Below, piece by piece: positions 25,866 through 35,396 of a stretch of 64,000 bases of DNA. Source of the DNA: Synechococcus sp. RS9916 (GTDB lineage Bacteria > Cyanobacteriota > Cyanobacteriia > PCC-6307 > Cyanobiaceae); contig NZ_DS022299.1 in assembly GCF_000153825.1 (NCBI RefSeq), positions 894,869 through 958,868 of the forward strand, read 5' to 3'. A program made the translations under genes and the position numbers. Every line of letters begins with the position of its first letter. Within the stretch, counting starts at the first letter, position 1. The notes under the pieces are model-generated. The model saw only the letters and a list, made by a program, of their open reading frames with translations. It ran no database searches and was not told where the DNA came from.

Positions 25866-26189
25866 ATGACCATCTACATCGGCAACCTCTCCTTCCAGGC
25901 AGAGCAGGAAGACCTGCTTGACCTGTTCAGCCAGTACGGCGAAGTGAAGAGCGCCAGCCTCCCCCTCGACCGCGAGACCGGCCGTAAGCGCGGATTCGGC
26001 TTCGTGGAAATGTCCAGCGATGCTGATGAGCAGAAAGCCATCGACGATCTCCAGAACGTCGAATGGATGGGTCGCATGATTCGCGTCAACAAAGCCACTC
26101 CCCGTGAGCGCACTGGTGGTGGCGGCGGCGGCCGTGGTGGCTACGGCGGTGGCGGCTACGGCGGTGGTGGCGGTGGCAACCGCTGGTGA
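25866..26189 (+). CDS. Glycine-rich RRM RNA-binding protein (Rbp family)
   Basis: The 107-residue protein has one RRM (residues 1-80) with clear RNP2 (IYIGNLSF) and RNP1 (KRGFGFVEM) motifs. A glycine-rich tail of repeated GGYGGGG ending GNRW follows. This is the cyanobacterial Rbp type, resembling eukaryotic glycine-rich RNA-binding proteins; several are cold-induced or help position photosynthetic mRNAs. It has a long untranslated leader and a strong terminator, so it is probably monocistronic. Confidence 0.95.
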   Translation: MTIYIGNLSFQAEQEDLLDLFSQYGEVKSASLPLDRETGRKRGFGFVEMSSDADEQKAIDDLQNVEWMGRMIRVNKATPRERTGGGGGGRGGYGGGGYGGGGGGNRW

Positions 26190-26217
26190 GTTGAGCCCTC
26201 ACTTCATTGATTGTTCA

Positions 26218-26248
26218 GGCCACCTGCGAAAGCGGTGGCCTTTTTTTT
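26218..26248 (+). terminator. Rho-independent terminator after the RRM gene
   Basis: GGCCACC (26218-26224) pairs with GGTGGCC (26234-26240), with an inner GC-GAAA-GC hairpin, and eight T follow. It begins 28 bases after the stop codon. This is the clearest terminator in the window. Confidence 0.95.
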
Positions 26249-26276
26249 GATCCGCTTAAGCCAGCCAGATCAGCGA

Positions 26277-26474
26277 TCAGGCCTCATCCAGTGATGCCAG
26301 GTCGGCTTTTAGGTCAGCCTCAGCACATCGGCTCATCAGTCGGTTCGACACATCCAACTGCTCTTCGACCTCCAAACGATCAGGGCGAAGATGGGGAAGC
26401 ACAGCGCGCAATTCCCGGCGACGTTTGCGGGCGACAAAACGATGGAAGCGGTTGATCGAACGTGAACGGGTCAT
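26277..26474 (-). CDS. Small basic/acidic hypothetical protein (65 aa)
   Basis: Starting at the ATG on 26474 gives 65 residues. The basic N-terminal half is MTRSRSINRFHRFVARKRRR and the acidic end reads AEADLKADLASLDEA. A longer frame to 26708 runs antisense through the ABC transporter and was not used. It is divergent from that transporter. Size and charge pattern suggest a real picocyanobacterial small protein, but no family is recognised. Confidence 0.55.
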   Translation of the reverse strand: MTRSRSINRFHRFVARKRRRELRAVLPHLRPDRLEVEEQLDVSNRLMSRCAEADLKADLASLDEA

Positions 26475-26547
26475 TGACACCTCATCGATCTCTGCCACAG
26501 GTCTAGAACTGTTAGTCAGGAAAAACAGTTCATCCGCAACACAACGC

Positions 26548-28353
26548 TTGAAACCGTCCAGCTCCACCCTGCAACGACTGCTGGGGCACCTGCATCCCCA
26601 CCGGCGCTTGGTCGCCTGGGCAGCCTTTTGTTCGGTTGTGAACAAGATCTTTGATCTGGCACCACCGGTGCTGATCGCGCTTGCTGTGGATGTGCTCGCC
26701 GCCAGCAAGTTGGATCAGCAACAAACAGCCTGGCTCGCACGGCTTGGAGCCAGCGATGTCCCCAGCCAACTGATGGTGCTGGCGGTGCTGTCGTTTCTGG
26801 TCTGGAGTGCGGAGTCGCTGTTCGAATACCTCTATGGCGTGCTGTGGCGCAATCTCGCCCAAACCACGCAGCACAGCATCCGTCTTGAAGCCTATGGCCA
26901 TCTTCAGAACCTGGAGATGGCGTTTTTCGAGCACGACAGCAGCGGCAGGCTCCTGACCGTGCTGAACGATGACATCAACCAACTGGAGCGTTTTCTCGAC
27001 CGTGGCGCCAACGAGATCCTGCAGCTGATCACCACCGTGGTGTTGGTGGGTGGTGCGATGGCACTGATCGCTCCTGGAGTCGCCGTATTTGCCTATCTGC
27101 CGATCCCGGTCATCCTCTGGGGTTCGCTGCAGTTCCAACGCCGCCTTGCCCCCCGCTATCGCGAGGTGCGAGACCAGGCGGGGAACCTTGGCTCACGGCT
27201 TGCGAACAATCTGAGCGGGATGCTCACGATCAAAAGTTTCACGGCAGAAGCCTGGGAACTGAACCAGCTGCGTGAAGACAGCGATGCCTATCGCCTGAGC
27301 AACCGTCGGGCCATTCGCCTCTCTGCAGCCTTCATCCCGCTGATCCGATTCGCGATCCTGTTCGCCTTTGTTGCCATCCTGCTGATCGGTGGTCTCCAAA
27401 CCTGGCGCGGAGAGTTGTCGATCGGCTCCTACAGCTTTCTGGTCTTCATCACCCAGCGTCTGCTCTGGCCCCTCACCACCCTGGGGCGCACCCTGGATGA
27501 CTACCAGCGTTCCATGGCCTCCACACGTCGCGTTCTGGATCTGATCGACACACCGATTCAAATCCGGAGTGGTGAACGTCGCCTCGCACCAGCGCAGGTG
27601 CAGGGGGCCATCCACTACGACCAAGTCGACTTCCATTACCGCGATCGCGACCTCCTGCTGAAGGACTTCTCGTTGCACGTGGAAGCGGGTCAGACCATCG
27701 GCATCGTTGGTGCCACAGGCTCGGGCAAAAGCACACTTGTGAAGTTGCTCTTGCGCCTCTACCCGATCAGTGGAGGACGCATCTATCTGGATGAGGTTCC
27801 AATCGACAGCCTCGACCTCGGAGATCTCAGACGCAGCATCGCGCTGGTGAGCCAAGACGTGTACCTCTTCCACGGCAGTGTGGCTGCAAACATTGCCTAT
27901 GGCTGCCCGCAGGCGACGCGCGCTGCCGTGATGGATGCAGCGGTGCTGGCTGAAGCCCATGCATTCATCGCCACCCTGCCGGAGGGCTACGACACCGTGG
28001 TCGGCGAACGGGGGCAACGTCTGTCAGGCGGACAGCGTCAGCGCATTGCCCTGGCGAGAGCCATCCTCAAAGATGCCCCAGTCCTGGTGCTTGACGAAGC
28101 CACCGCTGCCGTCGACAACGAAACCGAGGCAGCGATTCAACGCTCGTTGATGCAGATCACGGCCAATCGCACCACACTTGTGATTGCTCACCGCCTCAGC
28201 ACCGTGCGGCACGCTGATCGAATCGTTGTTCTCGAGCAGGGTCGGATCGTGCAGCAGGGGCAACATGACGCCCTGCTGCGCCAAGGCGGTGCCTACGCAG
28301 ATCTGTGGCGAGTGCAAGCAGGTTTGCGCCCAGAAGAAGCCTTGGTGCTGTGA
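26548..28353 (+). CDS. ABC exporter, fused permease-ATPase (MsbA/multidrug type)
   Basis: The 601-residue half-transporter has six transmembrane helices in about residues 20-320. The ATPase domain has Walker A (GATGSGKSTLV), signature LSGGQRQR, Walker B (VLVLDEATA) and the H-loop (IAHRLST). Substrates of this family include lipids and drugs and are not predictable here. The TTG at 26548 is preferred because it gives the usual N-terminus (KPSSSTLQRLLGHL). The frame extends up to 26425, but that part overlaps the divergent 65-residue gene. The CPA2 antiporter gene follows immediately and may overlap. Confidence 0.9.
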   Translation: MKPSSSTLQRLLGHLHPHRRLVAWAAFCSVVNKIFDLAPPVLIALAVDVLAASKLDQQQTAWLARLGASDVPSQLMVLAVLSFLVWSAESLFEYLYGVLWRNLAQTTQHSIRLEAYGHLQNLEMAFFEHDSSGRLLTVLNDDINQLERFLDRGANEILQLITTVVLVGGAMALIAPGVAVFAYLPIPVILWGSLQFQRRLAPRYREVRDQAGNLGSRLANNLSGMLTIKSFTAEAWELNQLREDSDAYRLSNRRAIRLSAAFIPLIRFAILFAFVAILLIGGLQTWRGELSIGSYSFLVFITQRLLWPLTTLGRTLDDYQRSMASTRRVLDLIDTPIQIRSGERRLAPAQVQGAIHYDQVDFHYRDRDLLLKDFSLHVEAGQTIGIVGATGSGKSTLVKLLLRLYPISGGRIYLDEVPIDSLDLGDLRRSIALVSQDVYLFHGSVAANIAYGCPQATRAAVMDAAVLAEAHAFIATLPEGYDTVVGERGQRLSGGQRQRIALARAILKDAPVLVLDEATAAVDNETEAAIQRSLMQITANRTTLVIAHRLSTVRHADRIVVLEQGRIVQQGQHDALLRQGGAYADLWRVQAGLRPEEALVL

Positions 28354-28397
28354 TCGCAGTTACCGCACCAGGTGGGGGAGCAGGGCTTTCCCACCTG

Positions 28398-30473
28398 ATG
28401 CACAACCCAGTTGGCATCTTTGCCTTGCTGGTGGCCATCACGGTGATGGTGCCGCCCCTGTTCCGAAAACTGGGGTTGCCCGATCTGGTGGGTCTATTGC
28501 TGGCGGGGGTTTTGGTCGGCCCGCATGTGTTGGGCTGGCTCCAACCCGAAGGGGAAACGATCAGCCTCCTCTCCGACATCGGTGCGATCTATCTGCTGTT
28601 CACGGTGGGGCTGGAAATCGACCTGGAGGAATTCAAACGGGTCAAAAATCGCTCGATGCTGTTCGGCACAGCCACCTTCGTGCTTGGCGCAGCAACAGGC
28701 ATCGCCATCGGTTTGCTGTTCAGTTTCCCGCTCGTGCCTTGCCTGTTGATGGGAGCACTGATGGCCTCCCATACACCGTTGGGCTACCCAATCGTGCGCA
28801 GCTATGGAGCCCAGCGGGATGAGTCGGTAATCCTGAGCGTCGGCAGCACGATCCTCACCGACATTGCCGCGCTCATGCTCCTGGCCGTTGGTCTTGGGAT
28901 GGGCAAAGGCAACCTCACACCGGTTGGTTTCACGGGTCTGCTGATCAGCATCAGCCTGTTCGCGGTGGCTGCTGTGGTGGGAATCCGGAGCATTGGTCGT
29001 CGGCTCTGGATGCGCAGTGTCACGGATGAGAACAGGGTCTTCCTCGCGGTGATCCTGTCCCTGTTCATCGCTTCCCTCGGCGCTGAACTGGCCGGTGTAG
29101 AACCAATCGTCGGGGCCTTTCTGGCGGGTTTGGCCGTGAACTCCGTGCTGCCGGAAGGCAAGGCCAAGGAGCTGGTGATTTTCGTCGGCGGGGCCCTGTT
29201 CATCCCGATCTTCTTTATCGACCTGGGGCTGCTGCTGGATCTCAACAGCATCGGCGCCAGCCTCAGCAACTTCAAGTTCACCGGGCTGATGCTGGTGGGC
29301 GCATTGGGATGCAAGGGGGGGGCAGCACTGCTGGCGGGCCGCTGGTTCCACTACGGCAAGCACCAGGTCCTGATGATCTGGTCGCTCACCATGCCGAAAG
29401 TGGCGGCCACGTTGGCCACCGCATTCATCGGCTATCAGGCAGAACTCCTTCCTTCAATCGTGCTCAACAGCGTGCTGGTGCTGATGGTGGTGACAGCCAC
29501 CCTCGGGCCCATGCTGACGGCCCGCTCTGTGACCCGTCTGGTAGAGCCGAAAGAGGTGGATCCCGGACCGGCGCAGTCGCTCGAACAGACCGTCATCACC
29601 GGACAGGGGCCCGGTGAAGTGGTGCGTCGCCCCTTGCGCATCGTGGTGCCCGTCGCCAACCCCGCCACAGAGCGAGGACTGCTGAGCCTGGCGTCACGAC
29701 TGATCAGCGGAAGTGGTGGCAACGAAGGCCAGGTTCTCCCCCTCGCTCTGGTCTCCCCAAGCGTGGAGGACGCCAGAGGGGGGCTGAATCAAGCCATTGC
29801 GGCGGCACGCTCACGCTTGCATCAAGCCGAACGGATTGGCCGCGATCTTCAGGTCTCAACCCACACTTTGCTGCGGCTGGATGAAGACATCGCTGGAGGG
29901 ATGAGCCGCAGTGCCCTTGAGCAAGGCGCGGATCTCCTGCTGATGGGAGCCGGGCGCCCCGACAAGCTCCGCAACTGGCTATTCGGAAATCTGGTGGACA
30001 GCGTCTGCCGCAGCGCCCACTGCCCGGTGGTGGTGACGAACCTTGGAGAGCGGCCCACGGAGGAACTCAGCCGCATTCTTGTTCCAATCAAGGATTTCTC
30101 CGCCAGTGCCAGGGAGCAGTTCGAACTGGCGTTACGGCTCATGGCTTCCGCCGCTAACGCGACGACCACGCGGATCACGCTCCTACACATTCATGACCCC
30201 CGCTACAGCCGCCACGATCGCGGCTGGATGAAGCAAGAACTCTCCCAATGGCAACCCCTAGGAGTCCCCGGCTCCCGCATCAAGATTGAGCTGCTGCAAG
30301 GGCCTGGTATCGACAGCAAAATCCAAAGGAGTGCTGTCAACCATGACCTGGTGATTCTTCGATCGCAGCGCCGACGGGTGGGTGGACTTCCCATCCCTGC
30401 CAGTGATCGCACGAGCAGCCTTGTGATCCAATTGCCATGTCCGTCGATAGTGATCAGCGAACCGCTGCTCTGA
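28398..30473 (+). CDS. CPA2-family cation:proton antiporter with C-terminal USP-like domains
   Basis: This 691-residue protein has a Kef/NapA-like membrane domain of 10-12 helices (residues about 1-395). It includes PPLFRKLGLPDLVGLLLAG and the core ELAGVEPIVGAFLAGLAVN. Universal-stress-protein-like segments follow (RRPLRIVVPVANP, about 445; LLMGAGRPDKLRNWLFGN, about 540; RILVPIKDFSASA, about 580). It probably exchanges Na+ or K+ for H+ and may be gated by nucleotide binding to the USP part. An in-frame GTG at 28350 overlaps the ABC gene stop and would add 16 residues; the ATG is chosen for its hydrophobic start. Confidence 0.88.
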   Translation: MHNPVGIFALLVAITVMVPPLFRKLGLPDLVGLLLAGVLVGPHVLGWLQPEGETISLLSDIGAIYLLFTVGLEIDLEEFKRVKNRSMLFGTATFVLGAATGIAIGLLFSFPLVPCLLMGALMASHTPLGYPIVRSYGAQRDESVILSVGSTILTDIAALMLLAVGLGMGKGNLTPVGFTGLLISISLFAVAAVVGIRSIGRRLWMRSVTDENRVFLAVILSLFIASLGAELAGVEPIVGAFLAGLAVNSVLPEGKAKELVIFVGGALFIPIFFIDLGLLLDLNSIGASLSNFKFTGLMLVGALGCKGGAALLAGRWFHYGKHQVLMIWSLTMPKVAATLATAFIGYQAELLPSIVLNSVLVLMVVTATLGPMLTARSVTRLVEPKEVDPGPAQSLEQTVITGQGPGEVVRRPLRIVVPVANPATERGLLSLASRLISGSGGNEGQVLPLALVSPSVEDARGGLNQAIAAARSRLHQAERIGRDLQVSTHTLLRLDEDIAGGMSRSALEQGADLLLMGAGRPDKLRNWLFGNLVDSVCRSAHCPVVVTNLGERPTEELSRILVPIKDFSASAREQFELALRLMASAANATTTRITLLHIHDPRYSRHDRGWMKQELSQWQPLGVPGSRIKIELLQGPGIDSKIQRSAVNHDLVILRSQRRRVGGLPIPASDRTSSLVIQLPCPSIVISEPLL

Positions 30474-30499
30474 ATCAAAAGCAGTTCTAGAGTTTTTGA

Positions 30500-31438
30500 A
30501 TGACACAAACTCGGCCCGTCAGGGGCCAACCGAGGATTCGCTCGTTGGCCATTGCCATCGTGCTTGGACTCGGTTCCGGTCTGGTCCTGGCCATTCCCCT
30601 CAGCACGGTGCTGTTGCCGGAGCAAAGCCGCAACACCCTATTTGGGCTGCCCCTCGAGAACCCCTTTTCCTCCTGGGTAGGGATCGGAGATCGGGAAGTC
30701 GTTGTGATGGGAATGGATGCCGGTGGAGGCAACACCGACACGATCTTCACGATCCGGATCGACAACGGCCAGACCCAAATCACCCAAATTCCTCGTGATA
30801 GCTACATCAACTCGGCCCGCTTCGGGCCACTGAAAGCCAATGCCCTCTACGCCTATGGCGGCAGCGATGAGGTCAAGAAGGAACTCTCTCGATTAATGGG
30901 TCGTCCGATCCAGCACCACCTGCTGGTCAATCTCGAGGGGATCCGTTCCATCAGTGATCTGATGGGAGGTGTGACAGTCAATGTGCCCAAACGGCTCTAT
31001 TACGTCGACCGCGCCCAAGGGCTCTACATCGATCTGCAACCCGGCCCACAATTGCTCAAAGGACGGGAGCTCGAGGGGTTCCTGCGCTGGCGCCATGACG
31101 AACTGGGGGATTTCGGTCGTCTTCAACGCCAGCAGCTGGTGATCAAAAGTTTGTTCGGGTCGCTGACCAAACCGGAAAACGTGGTGCGCCTGCCAGCTCT
31201 GATCACAGCCGCAGGACGGAATCTGAAAACCGATCTTGGCCCCATGGAGTTGGGTGGTCTGATCACCGCCATGGGCACCACCGAATTGAAAACCGATCGG
31301 CTTGAAGCAACGCCGTTTGAGAAGGACGGCATCAGTTATCTCGACACCCAGTGGCCGGCCCAAAGCGAAAACGGCACATCCTTTGAAGACTCCTCGTCGC
31401 CCAACCGCAACGGATGGCGATCCAGGCCACTCTTCTGA
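30500..31438 (+). CDS. LytR-CpsA-Psr (LCP) family glycopolymer transferase-like protein
   Basis: The 312-residue protein has an N-terminal transmembrane anchor (about residues 16-38) and an external LCP domain. Conserved positions are present: VVMGMDAGGGNTDTIF, QIPRDSYIN (key Arg/Asp), KANALYAYGG and the C-terminal RWRHDELGDFGRLQRQQ. LCP enzymes attach polyprenyl-linked glycopolymers to cell wall, and in cyanobacteria they may act in wall or surface polysaccharide assembly. With these residues it should be catalytically competent, unlike the second LCP at the window end. The following FUSC genes may share its transcript. Confidence 0.92.
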   Translation: MTQTRPVRGQPRIRSLAIAIVLGLGSGLVLAIPLSTVLLPEQSRNTLFGLPLENPFSSWVGIGDREVVVMGMDAGGGNTDTIFTIRIDNGQTQITQIPRDSYINSARFGPLKANALYAYGGSDEVKKELSRLMGRPIQHHLLVNLEGIRSISDLMGGVTVNVPKRLYYVDRAQGLYIDLQPGPQLLKGRELEGFLRWRHDELGDFGRLQRQQLVIKSLFGSLTKPENVVRLPALITAAGRNLKTDLGPMELGGLITAMGTTELKTDRLEATPFEKDGISYLDTQWPAQSENGTSFEDSSSPNRNGWRSRPLF

Positions 31439-31521
31439 GTTGAGCCGCGGCAGCAGCAGGCTGCCTGTCCTCAGAAAGGACAACTTGGGAAGCCCTGCCA
31501 AGGCGAGACGTTACCCGCACA

Positions 31522-32478
31522 ATGGCAACGGCAGCGACGACGTGGGTGGACAGCAACCTGGTGCGACAGAGCCTGAAGCTGGGCCTGAGCGTTCTGATCA
31601 CCTGCGCCATGGCCCATCACTTCCAGCGAGTCATTTTTCTCTGGTATCCGCTGCTCGCAGTGATCTTTGTAGTCGACGAAGAAGACGAAAACACTCTCCA
31701 AGCGGCACGAGGACGAATCCTGGGCACCGTGGCTGGTGGACTGGTCGCCTTCATCGTGCACACAATCCTGACCGGTTGGATGGGAATCCTGGTGAGCTTG
31801 CTGATCAGCATTCCCCTGCTCCGCCGTCTGGGCTGGACCAGTGGTCTGTCGACCGCTGCCGTGATCACGATTCTGTTTCTGGGCATCCCCGACTACGCCA
31901 GGCTCAACTGGGATTACGTGTTCAACCGCAGCGTCGACACTGTGATCGGCATTGTCGTGGCCCTGGTGATGAGCCGCTTGCTGTGGCCGAAAAACCGCTT
32001 AGCCCGTCTCACCGAACTGGATGCTCTACAAAAAAAACTCCTCCAACAACGTCTCAACGTTCATCAACAAGCCCTCAAACAGGGTGAACCAGCTGAACGG
32101 GTAAATGCCGGGCCCCTGACCCACACCCTGCTGGAAATGGAACGGCTGGTGTCAACCAGCAGCAACCTGCCGAGCAGCACCCAGCGGGCCATGACCCAAC
32201 AACGCTGGCGTCAACGCATGCTGCTCTGGCACGCGCTCCACACCCGCCTGTTTCTGATGGAACGGCTAATGGAACGCTATTACCGCCAGCACGACCAACC
32301 CAGCCCCCAGCTCAGTCGCCAGTTTGATCGCACCCCACCCCTGCACTGGGAGCGACTGCAACTGACAGAACTCAACGATCACCTGCCGGCACTGCGCATC
32401 GCCCTGGAAGGACAAATCACTGAGTTGCGCTGGTTGATGCGCAGCCAGGCACGACTCGAACAGGCGATCACGCCATGA
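31522..32478 (+). CDS. FUSC-family membrane protein (first of a pair)
   Basis: The 318-residue protein has about five to six hydrophobic helices in the first 160 residues (LKLGLSVLITCAMAH, VAGGLVAFIVHTILTGW, TAAVITILFLGIP). A long cytoplasmic helical region rich in Gln/Leu/Arg follows. This is the layout of FUSC/AaeB-like aromatic-acid exporters, but half the size of classical AaeB, which repeats the unit twice. The stop overlaps the next FUSC gene by 4 bp (ATGA), so the two proteins likely assemble together. A TolC gene follows. Confidence 0.8.
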   Translation: MATAATTWVDSNLVRQSLKLGLSVLITCAMAHHFQRVIFLWYPLLAVIFVVDEEDENTLQAARGRILGTVAGGLVAFIVHTILTGWMGILVSLLISIPLLRRLGWTSGLSTAAVITILFLGIPDYARLNWDYVFNRSVDTVIGIVVALVMSRLLWPKNRLARLTELDALQKKLLQQRLNVHQQALKQGEPAERVNAGPLTHTLLEMERLVSTSSNLPSSTQRAMTQQRWRQRMLLWHALHTRLFLMERLMERYYRQHDQPSPQLSRQFDRTPPLHWERLQLTELNDHLPALRIALEGQITELRWLMRSQARLEQAITP

Positions 32479-33620
32479 CCAGGCCAAAAGCTCCCTTGTT
32501 CATGCGTCAGGACCTGCGTCTGGCCATCGTCACAGGTCTTTCTGCCGGACTTGGTCTGCTGAGTCCGATCCCCTACGGCTACTACTTGCCGTTGACGACA
32601 GCAGCGGTGTTGACGAGCAGTTACGGCTCGTCAATCCGTCTGGGGGGTCAACGCCTGCTTGGTTCAGTGATGGGCGTGCTGGTGCTGTTCCTGTTTTCCA
32701 AGGGCCTGACCTTGCCTCTTCCCATCGCCATCGGTCTTGCACTCGGGTTCACCCGACTGTTGGGCGGACTACTGGGCCTGAAGGTGGGGTACAAGGTGGC
32801 AGGCAACATCATCGTGATGGGGTGGATTGTCCACGGCGACAGCGAGACGAGCTGGGGCACCTTGCGGTTGATGTGGACCGCCTTGGGAATCGTGATTTCG
32901 CTGTGGGCCAGCCGCTGGATCTGGCCTAGCCCCACCATCGCCAATCTCCATCAACTCCAAGCCGGTCTCCTCAAGGCCATTGCCGACGGTCTGAAGCAAG
33001 AGGCTTGGATGCTCACCGCAGCTTCAAACGATCCAGCTCACGTCCGAACAACCGGCAACCACCATCGGACACGGCTCCAGCAGCTGACTGTGATCCGTCA
33101 GAAACGCCAAGAAGCTCAGATGGAACTGGGTCTGAATCCTGAACGCCACCCCTTAGGGCAACTCTGGAGTCAGCTGGATTGGTTGTGTTCTCAAGGGGTC
33201 ACGGTGTCCATTGGCCTGGCCAACCTGCCGATGGTGAAGGCGACCCATGAACCGATCAAGCGGCTGTATCAACAACAAGCCCATGTGATCCAAAGCATGG
33301 TGGAGCTTCTGGACAAGCTCGAGCAGGAATTGGCAAACCTTGGCAGCGGAAATCACCACGATTTCCGAGCCGATGGACTTCGTCCCGCGATCCAAAACCT
33401 GCAAAGGGAAGGGACGCGGTTGGATCCGTTGTTGACCGGTCTCTCCACACCATCAGGACAGGATCTGGCCCCCAGTGCCTTGCGCCAGGTGATTCTTCGC
33501 AATGCCCTGATCGAGCAACTGATCGTCATCGGGGATGGATTGGCCACCCTGACCAGCTCCTCGCCTGGCACAGAACGCACCCGAGGTCTGGCATCACGGG
33601 CAAAGTCAGGACCTAGATAA
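32475..33620 (+). CDS. FUSC-family membrane protein (second of a pair)
   Basis: This 381-residue protein repeats the architecture of its neighbour: N-terminal helices (LRLAIVTGLSAGLGLLSPIP, GQRLLGSVMGVLVLFLFS, VAGNIIVMGWIVHG) to about residue 155, then a long helical cytoplasmic domain. It is translationally coupled to the first FUSC gene by an ATGA overlap, and the TolC-family gene begins 18 bp later. The three together look like the pump and outer-membrane parts of an exporter; the substrate is unknown. Confidence 0.8.
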   Translation: MTRPKAPLFMRQDLRLAIVTGLSAGLGLLSPIPYGYYLPLTTAAVLTSSYGSSIRLGGQRLLGSVMGVLVLFLFSKGLTLPLPIAIGLALGFTRLLGGLLGLKVGYKVAGNIIVMGWIVHGDSETSWGTLRLMWTALGIVISLWASRWIWPSPTIANLHQLQAGLLKAIADGLKQEAWMLTAASNDPAHVRTTGNHHRTRLQQLTVIRQKRQEAQMELGLNPERHPLGQLWSQLDWLCSQGVTVSIGLANLPMVKATHEPIKRLYQQQAHVIQSMVELLDKLEQELANLGSGNHHDFRADGLRPAIQNLQREGTRLDPLLTGLSTPSGQDLAPSALRQVILRNALIEQLIVIGDGLATLTSSSPGTERTRGLASRAKSGPR

Positions 33621-33638
33621 CAACAGGACGACTGAACT

Positions 33639-35390
33639 GTGAGAGGGCCTTGGCGACTGGCGCTGATCACCGCGGCAACGCTTGCAGGGTCAGCTAGCCA
33701 TGGCCAGCCCATCCCACAACCACAGCCTCTCATTGCCCCCCTCAACGAAGGCGGCACGCCTAAACAGCTGGAACGCAGCTGGCAACGGCTGAACGGCCAG
33801 ATGGATGCGTTGGACCAGATGCTGGGACCTGCTCCAGCTCTCGACTTCACTGATGACCTGCGCAGCGAACCTCTACCCGAGGCATTGCTCAAGGCCAACT
33901 CGCAGGACAACACCCAAGCCATGGGACTCAATGAGGCCCTCACCCTGGCCTTCCGCAACAATCCAAACCTCGCAATGCAGCGGTTGGCCATTGCCGCACA
34001 GGGAGCGCGGGTTGCCTCTGCTTCAGGGCTTTACTGGCCAACGCTCAGGGTCGTCGCTGCAGGGGAGGGATTCCAGAGCAATGCCACCATGCGCTCGCCT
34101 TACGCCAATGACGGCTATGGCTTAGGGCCCGCCTTCAACCCAGGCGGCGACGACAACACCTTCCTGATCACCACCAACGGCAGCACAAAGCCAAAGGACT
34201 TTCAAAGCAACAGCGGCCCCTTCTACATACCAGCTGGTGGTGCCTTCTCTTCAGTGAGCAATGGATTGGTCGGCGACATCAGCCTGCGCATCGATTACGA
34301 CCTGCTGGACTTCGGACGCACACCGACGGTTCGAGCCGCCCGGGCTCATCTGGATCAATTGGAAAACAGCTACGCCAACGCCCTTCGCGTGCTCCAGCTC
34401 GACGTCAGTGAGGCCTATTTCCGACTGCAGCGAGATGAGCAATTGGCGCGGATCTACGACGCGATGGTGCGCACTGACCTGGTGGTCCTGGATGACACCC
34501 TTGGGCTGAAGCAGGCGGGAATCGTGCCTCGCGTCGACCTGCTGCGCCGCAGTGCCATGCTCGCGCGCAATCAGGAGAAATTGATCCAGACCCTGGCGGA
34601 TCGTGCCGTGGCTCGGCGTCGCCTATGGATGCTGCTCAACCTTCCAGCAACCGTCACCCCCAGCGCATCCGACCCGATCAACCTCAGTCCCCGTTGGCCC
34701 CTGACTCTGGAAGACAGCCTGCTGGCGGCCTATCGCGACAACCCCGAATTGGAAGCCATTACCGCCACCCGAAGAGCCCTTGCCTTGCAAAAGGATGCGA
34801 CCGCCGCTGCTCTGCTGCCGCGACTCCGCCTTTTCGCAGCAGCAGGGGCAGCCGCCTCCGTGGAACGCACCTTCAATTTGGCCCTCAGTGGAGGCGGTTG
34901 TTGCGGCAGCACGGTGGTCCCCCTCGCCCAGAGCACCAGTAACGACTGGTCCCTGGGCCTGAGTTTGGATTGGCTGGTGTTCGATGCCGGCACCACCAGC
35001 AATGCCGTGGAAGCGCTGAAACAAGACGACGATGCCGCTGCCCAGCACTACATCAACCAACGCAACGGCATCCGTTTACGCCTGGAACAGGCCTTTTTCA
35101 ACCATGAAGCAAGTCTTGCCAAGCTGCTATCAGCCCGGCGAGCCCTCGGCGCCAGCAAAGAGGCCTTCCGCGATGCCTCACTCCGCTACCAGACAGGTCT
35201 CACCAATGAAGTGGAGCTATCGATCACCCAGGAACAACTGGTTGATGCCTTGGTGCGACGTCTGATCGCCAACATCGACGTGAACATCACCTACGCCCAA
35301 CTGTTGCGGGAACTGCTGCCCATGCCGCGGGATCCATCCAAGCCTGTTCCTACCCGCCTAACGTTGCCGACAGAACCTCAAAAGCCCTGA
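33639..35390 (+). CDS. TolC-family outer membrane efflux protein
   Basis: The 583-residue protein has a signal peptide (RGPWRLALITAATLAGSASHG), a proline-rich linker, and the two-fold TolC repeat with coiled-coil helices. The repeats show GLNEALTLAFRNNPNLAMQR (about residue 97) and LEDSLLAAYRDNPELEAITA (about 355). The middle has VGDISLRIDYDLLDFGRT, and the second repeat has SLGLSLDWLVFDAGTTSNAV. It forms a trimeric channel across the outer membrane. It follows the FUSC pair by 18 bp and is convergent with a HlyD adaptor gene, so the parts of a tripartite pump are side by side. The start is GTG. Confidence 0.92.
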   Translation: MRGPWRLALITAATLAGSASHGQPIPQPQPLIAPLNEGGTPKQLERSWQRLNGQMDALDQMLGPAPALDFTDDLRSEPLPEALLKANSQDNTQAMGLNEALTLAFRNNPNLAMQRLAIAAQGARVASASGLYWPTLRVVAAGEGFQSNATMRSPYANDGYGLGPAFNPGGDDNTFLITTNGSTKPKDFQSNSGPFYIPAGGAFSSVSNGLVGDISLRIDYDLLDFGRTPTVRAARAHLDQLENSYANALRVLQLDVSEAYFRLQRDEQLARIYDAMVRTDLVVLDDTLGLKQAGIVPRVDLLRRSAMLARNQEKLIQTLADRAVARRRLWMLLNLPATVTPSASDPINLSPRWPLTLEDSLLAAYRDNPELEAITATRRALALQKDATAAALLPRLRLFAAAGAAASVERTFNLALSGGGCCGSTVVPLAQSTSNDWSLGLSLDWLVFDAGTTSNAVEALKQDDDAAAQHYINQRNGIRLRLEQAFFNHEASLAKLLSARRALGASKEAFRDASLRYQTGLTNEVELSITQEQLVDALVRRLIANIDVNITYAQLLRELLPMPRDPSKPVPTRLTLPTEPQKP

Positions 35391-35396
35391 TCAGGC

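Noticed and set aside
24017-28017. Long minus-strand frames inside the DEAD helicase and the ABC exporter
   Set aside because: They are antisense to genes with intact helicase and ABC motifs, and their composition (His/Gln/Asp-rich) is typical of shadow frames.
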